Shown: positions 46,738-57,075, counted from the first letter of the stretch. The stretch: DNA of 64,000 nucleotides from Mesotoga sp. BH458_6_3_2_1 (GCF_003664995.1 NZ_JFHL01000014.1:1-64000), one strand, 5' to 3'. Made by a program: numbers and translations. The notes: generated by a model from the sequence alone, not told the origin.

Positions 46738-48306
46738 GTTTCCATACCACTATGGTTCTTACGCAACTTAGTGTTCGGCCCCGATCAGGACCGCCTGATC
46801 GAGGCAGTTTCCATACCACTATGGTTCTCACGCAACAGATCACCGAGCACCTGCCCGACGACATATATATTAGTTTCCATACCACTATGGTTCTCACGCA
46901 ACTGGTGTCTTCTATGATATGAGGCTTACTCCTCATGCAAGTTTCCATACCACTATGGTTCTCACGCAACGCTCCTTGTGAATTATCCTTTGGACTTTTC
47001 AAAACTGTTTCCATACCACTATGGTTCTCACGCAACCTACGGGCGTTTAAAAGGTTCAAAAATTTAACTAAAAGTTTCCATACCACTATGGTTCTCACGC
47101 AACTATCCTGTTGATGTTCTTGAATTTATCGTGTTAACACAGTTTCCATACCACTATGGTTCTCACGCAACGAACCCGAAAGAATCGTTCCTGTTGTCAT
47201 CGCTCAAGTTTCCATACCACTATGGTTCTTACGCAACGGGTGACATCCGCATCAAGATGAGTGCTCGCCTCCACGTTTCCATACCACTATGGTTCTTACG
47301 CAACATGAGGCCATAGATCCTGAAACTATGAGCCTGTACAGTTTCCATACCACTATGGTTCTTACGCAACGAAAGTTTACTATGTGAAAAACATTGCAAG
47401 ATTTGCACGTTTCCATACCACTATGGTTCTTACGCAACTCGAGGTCGAGTACGAGGACCTCGCCACGTTGCTCGATAAGTTTCCATACCACTATGGTTCT
47501 TACGCAACTCCACCAGGCGATTCCAAGATTAACAAGAGTAGACACGTTTCCATACCACTATGGTTCTCACGCAACCAGAAAAAAGTAAGTATTTACATTG
47601 CTGGAGATTGTGTGTTTCCATACCACTATGGTTCTTACGCAACAACCCTCAGGAAGAAACTAACCTGTGTGTCGCCACGTCTCCATACCACTATGGTTCT
47701 CACGCAACTTTGGGTAGAAATAGGGTTCAACGGACTAAGTGTATTCAGTTTCCATACCACTATGGTTCTCACGCAACAAAGTTTGCCCTGGCGAATACTT
47801 GTGTGAAAGTTGCGTTTCCATACCACTATGGTTCTCACGCAACTAGAGCTACCGGATTAGTTATTACCATAACACGTACGTTTCCATACCACTATGGTTC
47901 TCACGCAACCCATGATATATACGTCCCGAGCAAGACGTAAAACTGCTGTTTCCATACCACTATGGTTCTCACGCAACGAAAAACCGGTGCTGGAATACCT
48001 CGGCCAGAACGAGTTTCCATACCACTATGGTTCTCACGCAACGGATTCCGAACGGGCAAAATACATCAACAACAAAGTTTCCATACCACTATGGTTCTCA
48101 CGCAACCATAATGTAAGCACAACAGCAATCAGCAAATACATTAGTTTCCATACCACTATGGTTCTTACGCAACCTACTATCTCGACAGTTACCTGCAAAA
48201 GAAATTTGCTGTTTCCATACCACTATGGTTCTTACACAACCTGTTGACGTTACCCTCGAAGACGGTATCCATTTGTGTTTCCATACCACTATGGTTCATA
48301 CAAGAG
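46738..48306 (-). CRISPR. CRISPR array block B
   Basis: Twenty-four family-1 repeats run from 46738 to 48306 with spacers of 34-40 bases. Runs of repeats carry C at position 22 (46807-47142 and 47546-48077), others T; the copy at 48211 has A at position 26. The last copy (48277) ends in ATACAAGAG like those in blocks A and C. No leader adjoins it. Confidence 0.95.
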
Positions 48307-48507
48307 CCGTCCTCCGTTGACCGTCCAAGAGCATGGACCCGTCCTTCGTTAAGATCAAAGACCAGATCCTGAACAGGAGCTTTTCAGGATGACAAACTGA
48401 GTTGGTTCTGATCATATTGCTATAATTTGCTTCTTGAGGATAGGTCAGGCTCTAGTTTTTTGCTCCTGACCAACCACCAACCACGAACCACCCACAACGG
48501 CTCTTAG
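48307..48507. repeat. Element interrupting the array (copy 3)
   Basis: It starts CCGTCCTCCGTTGACCGTCC and includes the palindromic unit at 48366-48390, but the hairpin tandem is replaced by unrelated AT-rich and CCACCAACC-rich sequence. It ends at a truncated repeat. Confidence 0.65.
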
Positions 48508-48602
48508 CATACCACTATGGTTCTTACACAACTAGTCTTCAAGTTAGCAGAAATCCATACGATGATCCAGCAGTTTCCATACCACTATGGTTCATACAAG
48601 AG
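48508..48602 (-). CRISPR. CRISPR array block C
   Basis: A truncated repeat (48508-48532), one 40-base spacer and a repeat at 48573-48602 ending in ATACAAGAG remain between two elements. Confidence 0.85.
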
Positions 48603-48864
48603 CCGTCCTCCGTTGACCGTCCAAGAGCATGGACCCGTCCTTCGTTAAGATCAAAGACCAGATCCTGAACAGGAGCTTTTCAGGATGACAAACTGAGTTG
48701 GTTCTTAAAACTTAATGTCTTGCTCCTAGAAGGGTTTTCCCTCCTGGCGAAGCCAGCCATACGTCCCCGGATGCTTTTCCGGGCATTGCGTCCGCCGATG
48801 ATCTTCGGCGCATCACTTCCCGGGATGATCTTCCCGGCACAGCGTCCTGCCGAAGGCAGCAATT
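48603..48864. repeat. Element interrupting the array (copy 4)
   Basis: It starts with the same CCGTCCTCCGTTGACCGTCC, holds the palindromic unit at 48662-48686 and the five-hairpin tandem at 48744-48859, nearly identical to copy 2, and ends GCAGCAATT against a truncated repeat. Confidence 0.7.
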
Positions 48865-51800
48865 CATACCACTATGGTTCTTACGCAACCGGAAGAAAAC
48901 GTTGTATACATTGTGTCCTCCCGTTTCCATACCACTATGGTTCTTACACAACAAGTACTTCATACATTAGTTTACTCTGTTACCTATAAGTTTCCATACC
49001 ACTATGGTTCTTACACAACACCAATCAGACGAGACCGGCCTGATATTCTAAACGTGTTTCCATACCACTATGGTTCTTACACAACGGTCCGAAGCCTCAG
49101 AACGCTCTCGTGAAAGCTGACAGTTTCCATACCACTATGGTTCTTACACAACGGTTGATGGTGTAGTTGGATTTGCTTCTAGAATTGGGTTTCCATACCA
49201 CTATGGTTCTTACACAACCCAATCGATTCCTTGACGACGAATACAAGAAAGTCATGTTTCCATACCACTATGGTTCTTACACAACTGTAAAAATCCACAG
49301 CGCGTGCAACAAAACTTTATGTTTCCATACCACTATGGTTCTTACACAACACGCGCGTACAAACTTATCATGAAGGTGATATCATGCGTTTCCATACCAC
49401 TATGGTTCTTACACAACAATGATTATATGTTCTTCGACAAACTTGAGTTCTGCAAGTTTCCATACCACTATGGTTCTTACACAACGCGCTCAATGGACTC
49501 AGATGTCTCTCTCCCCTCAAGGTTTCCATACCACTATGGTTCTTACACAACTGAGAATCGGACTCAAGGACGATGAGCTGTATGTCTTGTTTCCATACCA
49601 CTATGGTTCTTACACAACTCATGAACCTTTCTCTTTGCCGCTGGTACGATCCCTGTTTCCATACCACTATGGTTCTTACACAACCAGGAGCTTTGTAAGC
49701 TGCTGCTGGAGCTTAACACGTTTCCATACCACTATGGTTCTTACGCAACCTAAGTGAGAGTCGGCCACAAAAGGGAGGAAGAGAACAGTTTCCATACCAC
49801 TATGGTTCTTACGCAACCTAAGTGAGAGTCGGCCACAAAAGGGAGGAAGAGAACAGTTTCCATACCACTATGGTTCTTACGCAACCGAGCAAACGGTGAG
49901 GTCAGCTTTGTAAGTAACACACCAGTTTCCATACCACTATGGTTCTTACGCAACCCAAGGAGACCATCACGCACCCACCGTTAACCAAAACCGTTTCCAT
50001 ACCACTATGGTTCTTACGCAACGAAGAGCGAGACCAGCCTCACGTAATCATTTACAAGTTTCCATACCACTATGGTTCTTACGCAACCGGGGGATCTGCG
50101 ACAGGTAAAGGCTGTACGATCCAGTTTCCATACCACTATGGTTCTTACGCAACCAGCCTCAAGACTACCGGTTAGGATTCTAACGCTCATGTTTCCATAC
50201 CACTATGGTTCTTACGCAACATATTATAATTGAAACACGCAGAAAAGGCGGTCTCAGTTTCCATACCACTATGGTTCTTACGCAACCGACTACGAAATTA
50301 AGTACATCGGAGTCTACTTCTAGTTTCCATACCACTATGGTTCTTACGCAACACAATGGTTAAGAGATCAGAGCTTCTACCCAAATTTGTTTCCATACCA
50401 CTATGGTTCTTACGCAACGAGCTATTAGAAAAAGCATTATCGACCGATACATGTTTCCATACCACTATGGTTCTTACGCAACTCGCCCTCGCTTCGCTCG
50501 GTTGACTCCTACTCATGTTGTTTCCATACCACTATGGTTCTTACGCAACCTTTCATCCGACCATCTATCTAATCTTCTTCTGAAGTTTCCATACCACTAT
50601 GGTTCTTACGCAACTTAGGAGAAGTGATCGACCACTGGCTCGACCACATGCAGTTTCCATACCACTATGGTTCTTACGCAACGGATGTTGCGTCAAGCGT
50701 GTCGGTGATCGGGGGTATGTTTCCATACCACTATGGTTCTTACGCAACGCGTGTCTGGTCCGTTGCTGTGGGTCGGTACGTGTACGTTTCCATACCACTA
50801 TGGTTCTTACGCAACTGCTACGGTTGCAATTCCTAGTATGGCTGTTAGTGTAGCGTTTCCATACCACTATGGTTCTTACGCAACAAGGCTTGACGGCAAC
50901 GTTCTGGCGTTGCAAAACAGTTTCCATACCACTATGGTTCTTACGCAACCATATACATCGAAAACAATTGTGGCCCGTATATCCCGTTTCCATACCACTA
51001 TGGTTCTTACGCAACGATCACATGGAAAAACCATCAGCCGTCTTCACTTGGCGTTTCCATACCACTATGGTTCTTACGCAACCGGAAACTATGTTCATTC
51101 AGGCTTAGGCGTTACGAGAGGTTTCCATACCACTATGGTTCTTACGCAACTGGGGATTTCACACACAACATTCAGGGAAAGGTTGATAGTTTCCATACCA
51201 CTATGGTTCTTACGCAACTGGTAAGCGGCAGGGAATATGTGCTGTTCAGAGGTATGTTTCCATACCACTATGGTTCTTACGCAACAAAAAGTTTTATCAG
51301 GCGTTGAAGGAGGCACAAAACAAGTTTCCATACCACTATGGTTCTTACGCAACTGATTCTGCGACCGAAACTTTCTATGCTATTTGTGAGTTTCCATACC
51401 ACTATGGTTCTTACGCAACAGATAAACGAAAAAACAGGGGCAAAGGAGGTGCAATAGTTTCCATACCACTATGGTTCTTACGCAACCCGCGGAGTATTTG
51501 ACTAAAGGCAGCCCCATTTTGCTGTTTCCATACCACTATGGTTCTTACGCAACCGCCGGCATCTGGCAGCTCTTAGGTCTCACGATTCCGTTTCCATACC
51601 ACTATGGTTCTTACGCAACCTAATGGAGAGATATCATTCATCTCACCAGATCCCTCGTTTCCATACCACTATGGTTCTTACGCAACTAAAACCATATCAG
51701 ACCATACTAGACTAAGCCTGCATGTTTCCATACCACTATGGTTCTTACGCAACCCATCGAGAACATCAGAGCCGCAGAGACACCGGAGCAGGTTTCCATA

Positions 51801-52088
51801 CCACTATGGTTCTTACGCAACAGAGACACCGGAGCAGAGAGAGAAACTCATAAGAAAAGTTTCCATACCACTATGGTTCTTACGCAACACATATTAGACC
51901 AGACCCGCATAGACTGTATACATGTTGTTTCCATACCACTATGGTTCTTACGCAACGTGGCTTGATCGCAGCGGGAACATACCCTTCACAGGAGTTTCCA
52001 TACCACTATGGTTCTTACGCAACTCAGCATCACCACCATTTATTTGATTAAATATCCCGTTTCCATACCACTATGGTTCTTACGCAAC
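48865..52088 (-). CRISPR. CRISPR array block D (leader-proximal)
   Basis: One truncated and 48 full family-1 repeats run from 48865 to 52088 with spacers of about 34-40 bases. The twelve full repeats starting 48923-49655 have A at position 26 (TTACACAAC); the rest have G. One 38-base spacer occurs twice in a row (49750-49787 and 49818-49855). Spacers at 51754-51791 and 51822-51858 share AGAGACACCGGAGCAG. The right end adjoins a leader with a promoter, so this is the active, growing end next to cas1. Confidence 0.96.
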
Positions 52089-52590
52089 CGCTTTTATTAC
52101 AAAGATATTATACAGGTTTTGGGTAGGCAGAATCAACCAAAAGGGAAGATTCCGTAAGCGACATCGAATTTACATTTCGGCGATTCGCTTGGATTTGATT
52201 CTAGATGGACGCAGTGTTATGTGGAGGGAGAAGGCGTCGGTATCTTCTCAGGAAGACCAATTGCAGAAAATACCGGCGAAAAACTCTCCAGCAGAAGCTT
52301 ACAGAAGGAAATGTTACCGATTTCGCTTTCAATCAAATGACCTATCTGCAGTCGTATCTGTGTAAACTGTACAGGAATGATTATAAATAGGTCTAGAAGT
52401 GTTATTAGGAAATGAGTCTAGAAGAAAATGGCATACGATCGATCCGACGAGAATTGGTAACGAAATTATTAACTCGGGAAAGGCTTATGGGAAGGATAAT
52501 ACAACTCTGTTCGGAAAAGCCGATGATGATAATCCGCAATATGGCTTTTACATGAAATGATCGCATGTAATCTAGTGCGACAATAAGCTG
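52089..52590 (-). promoter_or_regulatory. CRISPR leader of the main array
   Basis: This is homologous to the leader at 24869-25370. On the minus strand TTGATT (52136-52131) and TATAAT (52112-52107) with an 18-base spacer form a promoter reading into the first repeat. The remaining 52591-52775 before cas1 shows no gene. Confidence 0.78.
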
Positions 52591-52775
52591 AATTAACCAA
52601 TCTTGAAATGCCTCAGTGGAATTGGGTTTTAGAAGCATAGTGATTTCGACGGCAAGTAGTTCCGAATGGGTATTGACCGAGAATGATTATTGCGGGAATT
52701 TTACTTCTGGAGTCAAGAAAATTCGAACTTGATGAAAGGATTTGAGAGAATTGTTCTGAATGGGTGTTCTGCCTT

Positions 52776-53759
52776 CTACCACCACATGTGAAGCGCTTTG
52801 TACTCCTCCTCTGAAAGAAGTGACCGGATCAGTTTGTAGCATTCGGTTAGAAGAAGCGTGTTGTACGAGACTTTCCTTTTTAGTGTTGGATGAAAGACCG
52901 TCTCTTCCATGAATTTCTCGAAGTGCTCTACGTACTTCTTCATTCCTTCATTGGTAAGAAGGGTTGAATTCATTTCCTTATCGAAGTCGTCTTCTGTAAT
53001 GATGGTTTTGTTTAGTAGAGTCATGATCAGTCTGTCTACTATTACCGGCTTGAAGACCTCGCTTATGTCAAGGCAGAGCGAGAATCTCATTTCGCAGGGT
53101 TCGTGTAGGAAGCTTACTGTGGGGTCGAGCTGAGTCTGATAGATCTTGCTGAGTGTTCTGGTGTAGAGAAGAGAGTTTCCGAAGGAGATCATGCAGTTGA
53201 GTATACCCAGTGGAGGCTGTCTGACTCTTGTGACGAATTCCTGACCGGTCAGCCCTGCAAGAATCGGATAATAGTATTGTCTGAAAGCGCCCTCGACAGC
53301 CATTACCGAGTTGATTCCGGTCGTGTTCTGAAGTCTTTCTCTAGTGCTTTTCAGCCCCTCTATCTTGTCTTTGTAACCGGGAATCTTGCTGGATGATCTC
53401 TGAAGTACCCTGAGCATGTTGTGCATCGCTCCGTCGATGAATTCTCTAGATAGCTTCAGCCTTTTAATAGGGTCGAGAAAGGTTCTGACCTGTTCTACCA
53501 GTAGTTTCCCCGAGACTTTTTGCTTCCTCGGTACGAAACTCCCGCTGTACCAGCCATTATGCGAGTAGACATGGAGCGCAACTTCCTTTTGGGAAAGAAA
53601 TGAGAGAAGACGGGTATTAAGATCGATTTCTCCAAAGGTTGAAATCGATTCGATCTTTTCTATTGGAATGAACTTTCTTCTACCCTCGCGTTCTAGTAAG
53701 AGAGTGTTGTCTTTTCTGCTCAGCTGTCCGCTGGCAAAGAGATAGAAGTTCTTCTTCAT
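52776..53759 (-). CDS. cas1: Cas1
   Basis: This is the integrase of spacer acquisition (327 residues from the chosen start). It has SVMAVEGAFRQYYY with catalytic Glu156, FLHEPCEMRFSLCLDISEVF with His219 and the nearby acidic residue, and KPVIVDR. The N-terminal beta domain is ASGQLSRKDNTLLLE. It is of the type I-B branch. The start at 53759 is fixed by AGGAGG just upstream; the longer frame begins inside cas4. It is the last gene of the I-B operon and lies beside the main array's leader. Confidence 0.95.
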   Translation of the reverse strand: MKKNFYLFASGQLSRKDNTLLLEREGRRKFIPIEKIESISTFGEIDLNTRLLSFLSQKEVALHVYSHNGWYSGSFVPRKQKVSGKLLVEQVRTFLDPIKRLKLSREFIDGAMHNMLRVLQRSSSKIPGYKDKIEGLKSTRERLQNTTGINSVMAVEGAFRQYYYPILAGLTGQEFVTRVRQPPLGILNCMISFGNSLLYTRTLSKIYQTQLDPTVSFLHEPCEMRFSLCLDISEVFKPVIVDRLIMTLLNKTIITEDDFDKEMNSTLLTNEGMKKYVEHFEKFMEETVFHPTLKRKVSYNTLLLTECYKLIRSLLSEEEYKALHMWW

Positions 53760-53770
53760 GATCAAACCTC

Positions 53771-54280
53771 CTAGGAAAAGCAGAGATCGAAGTAAGAGCA
53801 ACCTTTGCAGCCTTTCTTGAATAGCGGAACGGGCGCGCTTTCGAGGTTGAAGATCGTCTTTATCTCTTCGAGATCTCTTCTTATCTGTTGTTCATCTTCT
53901 TCGGTAAGTGAGATCATGATCATTTTCTTGGCTCTAGGATATGTAAGTCGGGCAGTGAATCCGTGAAGGCCAAGTTTGTGCTTTAGGTAGTAGAGATAAT
54001 ACTTGACCTGATAGATGTGACCTTCTCTCACTTCTTTGCCATACTTAATTTCAACGATTTCTCTTGTGTTTCTTAGTATGTCGAGAGAGATTTCGTCGAT
54101 CACAATGTCTTTGTCTTCGCCCTGGCTGTATTCTTCTTGGAGAAGCTTGCCGAGCTGAACGCTCTCTGAAGTAGATTCCATAGATATGTTGTGCAGAAAG
54201 AACCAGAGTTGTGTCTTGCAGTAATGGAGATAGTTGATTGCATTACCTCCTATCCTCGGCTGTCTTTCGGTGATTTCCAT
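53771..54280 (-). CDS. cas4: Cas4
   Basis: This 169-residue RecB-type nuclease with an Fe-S cluster processes prespacers. Cysteines 21, 158, 161 and 167 form the cluster site (final stretch GCKGCSYFDLC). Nuclease residues appear in VIDEISLDIL and IVEIKYGKE, then HIYQVKYYLYYL (QhxxY motif). Its ATG overlaps the cas3 stop (TGATG). Confidence 0.93.
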   Translation of the reverse strand: MEITERQPRIGGNAINYLHYCKTQLWFFLHNISMESTSESVQLGKLLQEEYSQGEDKDIVIDEISLDILRNTREIVEIKYGKEVREGHIYQVKYYLYYLKHKLGLHGFTARLTYPRAKKMIMISLTEEDEQQIRRDLEEIKTIFNLESAPVPLFKKGCKGCSYFDLCFS

Positions 54281-56334
54281 CAGGTGTCCTCGACTATGGG
54301 GCTTTCGTCTTCTTTCGGACCGAGGTAGCCGAGTGATGGATTGTAGATGATTGGCGCGTAGATGAATCCGTCATCATCCTTTTCCAAACGCCCGATGACA
54401 TCCTTTACAGGTACTTTGACAAGTTTGCCGAGTTTCTGCATCTTGCCTGAATTATTGGCTCTGAATTCAGAAGGAATGACTTCGATGGTCTTGTAGGGGA
54501 TGCGGCGAATCAGGTCGTCTGCAAGCCTTTGATCGATTGACATCGAATAAATCTGGAAGTTCATCTCTCTCACAAACTGCCAGCTTGCCTTACCGGCAGA
54601 GATCTCCTCTTCAATGTTCTCGATTTCAGAGAGTAAGTTTTCCATCATTTCCCTTAGTTCAAGTCCGCTAGGTGTTTGACGGGCTTTTAGGAGTCCAAGA
54701 GATTTGTCGACAAGGTTCTTGTTATAGATAGAATATGAGTTTTCATTCTGAGGGAAGATGATAACCTCACCTATCGGAGTGGTGCCTTCTCTGTTTACTC
54801 TCCCGAATCGCTGGGTGAGCGAGTCAATCGGTGCAGCTTCTGTTATGAGGACATCGTAGCTTATATTAAGGCTAATTTCGATCGTCTGTGTGGCTACGAT
54901 GATTCTCGGAGGAGAATCTCCCGTTATGCGAGAGAGGATTCTTTCCCTGTCCTCGAGGTTGAAGCGGCCGTGATAGAGAACTATGTCTTTATCTGGCATC
55001 TTATCGGACAGGGTTTTGAAAGCTTCGGTGGCCTTTCTGACGGTGTTGAAGCATAGAATGGCTCTTTTTCCCTTTTCATATTGTCTCTTTGTCTCTTCAA
55101 CAGGGTCGACTTCTTCTAAATGAGAGATGGTGATTCTTCTCAGCGATTCACCTTCGTAATCTCTCACTATCACAGGGTCATCAAGAACTTCCTTGAGCTT
55201 CTGGATCATGTAGGAAGGGAGAGTGGCGCTCATCACGCAAACTGGAGTACCCATGGCTTTAAGCATTTTTATGCTTTCAAGCAGTATGCCAAATGTGTAC
55301 GGTTGGCTCGCGTGGATCTCGTCGAATATGACCGCCGAATTGACGATATTTACTATCTTTGGCTCCCATCTTCCCCAGTTAAGTGACATGAGAAGAAGCT
55401 GATCTAGAGTAGCGACGTTAAATGGGTTGTCAAAGGCTTTCATCCAGAAGATTCTATCTCGGGTGTCTTCTGAATATCCTTCGTTAGAATACAAATAGTA
55501 TGCGATGTTGCCGTGGACCAGACCGGTTTTGTCGGACACTTCTTCCGTGTATCTTTTGTACATAGCTTCGACTGTTGTCACTGTGGGAAGAAAGAGGGTG
55601 GACTTTTCTCTTCCAGTCGATTTTGTCCAGACAAGAGCGGCGAGAGATTTTCCACGACCAGTAGGAGCGAGGATTATCGTGTCCTTTCCGGTAGAGGCCT
55701 CTGCTTGAAATGTGCGCAAGGGCCGAGAATCGAGTTTTATGCTTGCTGATGAGAGGGGCTTCTTTGCGGAAGCCGACCAATCTGCAAGGTTTAGAATTCC
55801 CTGGATCAAGAAATAGAGTCGCCGATCGCGAGGTGCGCCAAAAAAGAAGTTGCAGAGTCTCTTGAGAAGTTCTCGAGGAGAAGGTATCTGCAAGTTGAGA
55901 TCGGGAAGCTCAATGCTGAAGTGGCCCTTCGCATAGTCTTTTATCTCCTTGAATTCATTCACAAGTTCGGGGTTTGGAGTCGCCTGTTGTCTTTGAAATT
56001 CCAAGGATGAAAAAGAGTCTTTGAATCGAGAACCATGATGGCCCAGTATAGACTGGAGGATGTAGTTCTTGATGGGGGATTCATTAAGAGAGGCCATAGC
56101 TATCTGAGCCGAAGCAAGTGAGTGGGAAAAGCCTTTCTTGTCGAAGGAGAATTCTACACAGCCTTTCCCGATGTCGTGGAAGGCGCAGGCGGTTAGAATT
56201 GCTTCTGAGATTTGTTTTGGGTCAAGATTCGTGTTTTTGAGGGCGATTTTGTTTTGATCAAGATAGCTATGAGCGTAATCAAGAACTCTCTCGGTATGCT
56301 CTATTAGGCTTACTCCCGGCTTTGCGAGAGACAT
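54280..56334 (-). CDS. cas3: Cas3 nuclease-helicase (type I-B)
   Basis: In 684 residues an N-terminal HD nuclease (His13, HD at 53-54 in AFHDIGKG, His71, HH at 99-100) precedes an SF2 helicase: IILAPTGRGKSLAALV (Walker A), AVIFDEIHA, VMSATLP, IVATQTIEISLNI and LTQRFGRVNREG. It is recruited by Cascade to degrade target DNA. All catalytic motifs are intact. GGAGG precedes the ATG four bases after cas5. Confidence 0.95.
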   Translation of the reverse strand: MSLAKPGVSLIEHTERVLDYAHSYLDQNKIALKNTNLDPKQISEAILTACAFHDIGKGCVEFSFDKKGFSHSLASAQIAMASLNESPIKNYILQSILGHHGSRFKDSFSSLEFQRQQATPNPELVNEFKEIKDYAKGHFSIELPDLNLQIPSPRELLKRLCNFFFGAPRDRRLYFLIQGILNLADWSASAKKPLSSASIKLDSRPLRTFQAEASTGKDTIILAPTGRGKSLAALVWTKSTGREKSTLFLPTVTTVEAMYKRYTEEVSDKTGLVHGNIAYYLYSNEGYSEDTRDRIFWMKAFDNPFNVATLDQLLLMSLNWGRWEPKIVNIVNSAVIFDEIHASQPYTFGILLESIKMLKAMGTPVCVMSATLPSYMIQKLKEVLDDPVIVRDYEGESLRRITISHLEEVDPVEETKRQYEKGKRAILCFNTVRKATEAFKTLSDKMPDKDIVLYHGRFNLEDRERILSRITGDSPPRIIVATQTIEISLNISYDVLITEAAPIDSLTQRFGRVNREGTTPIGEVIIFPQNENSYSIYNKNLVDKSLGLLKARQTPSGLELREMMENLLSEIENIEEEISAGKASWQFVREMNFQIYSMSIDQRLADDLIRRIPYKTIEVIPSEFRANNSGKMQKLGKLVKVPVKDVIGRLEKDDDGFIYAPIIYNPSLGYLGPKEDESPIVEDT

Positions 56335-56338
56335 TATT

Positions 56339-57034
56339 CTACCTCCAGAGGGGAAAGACAGTATCTGAGACAGCTACTGCTTCTCCAGAGTATTCGACCG
56401 GTTCGGAGATGTATGTGTAAGGTGATCTGTTTCTTGGCCTCCGTACTTTCGGGTTCCGTTTATCTCGATCAAATTCGCTATTCAGCCAGTAAGTCTTGAA
56501 GTGAGGGATACTCCCTTCACTTAGAGCGGTGATGTTGATCTTGCCTTGAAGGTCTCCCTTAACCACAGTGTTGTGTATGACTGATTTCTCCACCCTCTCT
56601 GCGGTCTCTAATTCAGACTGGATAAAGGTTATGAACTCGTCGTCCCTTCCCAGACTTAGGGGGAAGCAGGGATCGGAGATAGCTTTCTCGATCTCTTTTA
56701 GTTTGGTCTCGGGGCCCACAATTAAAAGTATAATATTGGGTCGATAGAGGACCTCTCTTATTACGACAGCCTTACCAATGGATCTTCCACCGTCTTTTAC
56801 CTTCTTTATCGCCCATGCGTCTTTCGCCATTCCTTCATTCTCCTGTATGTGTACGCCGAAAGAAAGGTCCCGGCAATAGTTCTGTGCTTCGAAGTATTCT
56901 CTGCCGGTAGCTGCGCCGATTATTCCAGTGATCGTGGTGGGCGGAGGAAAGGGCAGGCTCTCCTGATAATTCATGGATGCGGGGCTTCGAAAGGAAGCTG
57001 TGTATCCTTTTATTGAGATTTGGAGCACTAACAT
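56339..57034 (-). CDS. cas5: Cas5 (type I-B)
   Basis: This Cascade subunit (231 residues) caps the crRNA 5' handle. The opening MLVLQISIKGYTASFRSPAS, then LPFPPPTTITGIIGAATG is diagnostic of Cas5 in type I-B. ATG at 57034 follows GGAGGTG; the longer frame starts before that site. It is separated from cas7 by a terminator-like hairpin. Confidence 0.92.
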   Translation of the reverse strand: MLVLQISIKGYTASFRSPASMNYQESLPFPPPTTITGIIGAATGREYFEAQNYCRDLSFGVHIQENEGMAKDAWAIKKVKDGGRSIGKAVVIREVLYRPNIILLIVGPETKLKEIEKAISDPCFPLSLGRDDEFITFIQSELETAERVEKSVIHNTVVKGDLQGKINITALSEGSIPHFKTYWLNSEFDRDKRNPKVRRPRNRSPYTYISEPVEYSGEAVAVSDTVFPLWR

Positions 57035-57055
57035 CTTTTCACCTCCATTGGAAAA

Positions 57056-57075
57056 GGCCCCTCGCATGAGGGGCC
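57056..57075 (-). terminator. Hairpin between cas7 and cas5
   Basis: GGCCCCTC/GAGGGGCC pair over eight bases with a four-base loop and are followed on the minus strand by TTTTCC. It may attenuate transcription after cas7. Confidence 0.7.

Noticed and set aside
52205-52390. A 61-codon frame in the main leader, with a related frame in the other leader
   Set aside because: Arg-rich product, no ribosome site, and broken by stops in the second copy; the conserved DNA is better explained as leader and flank.
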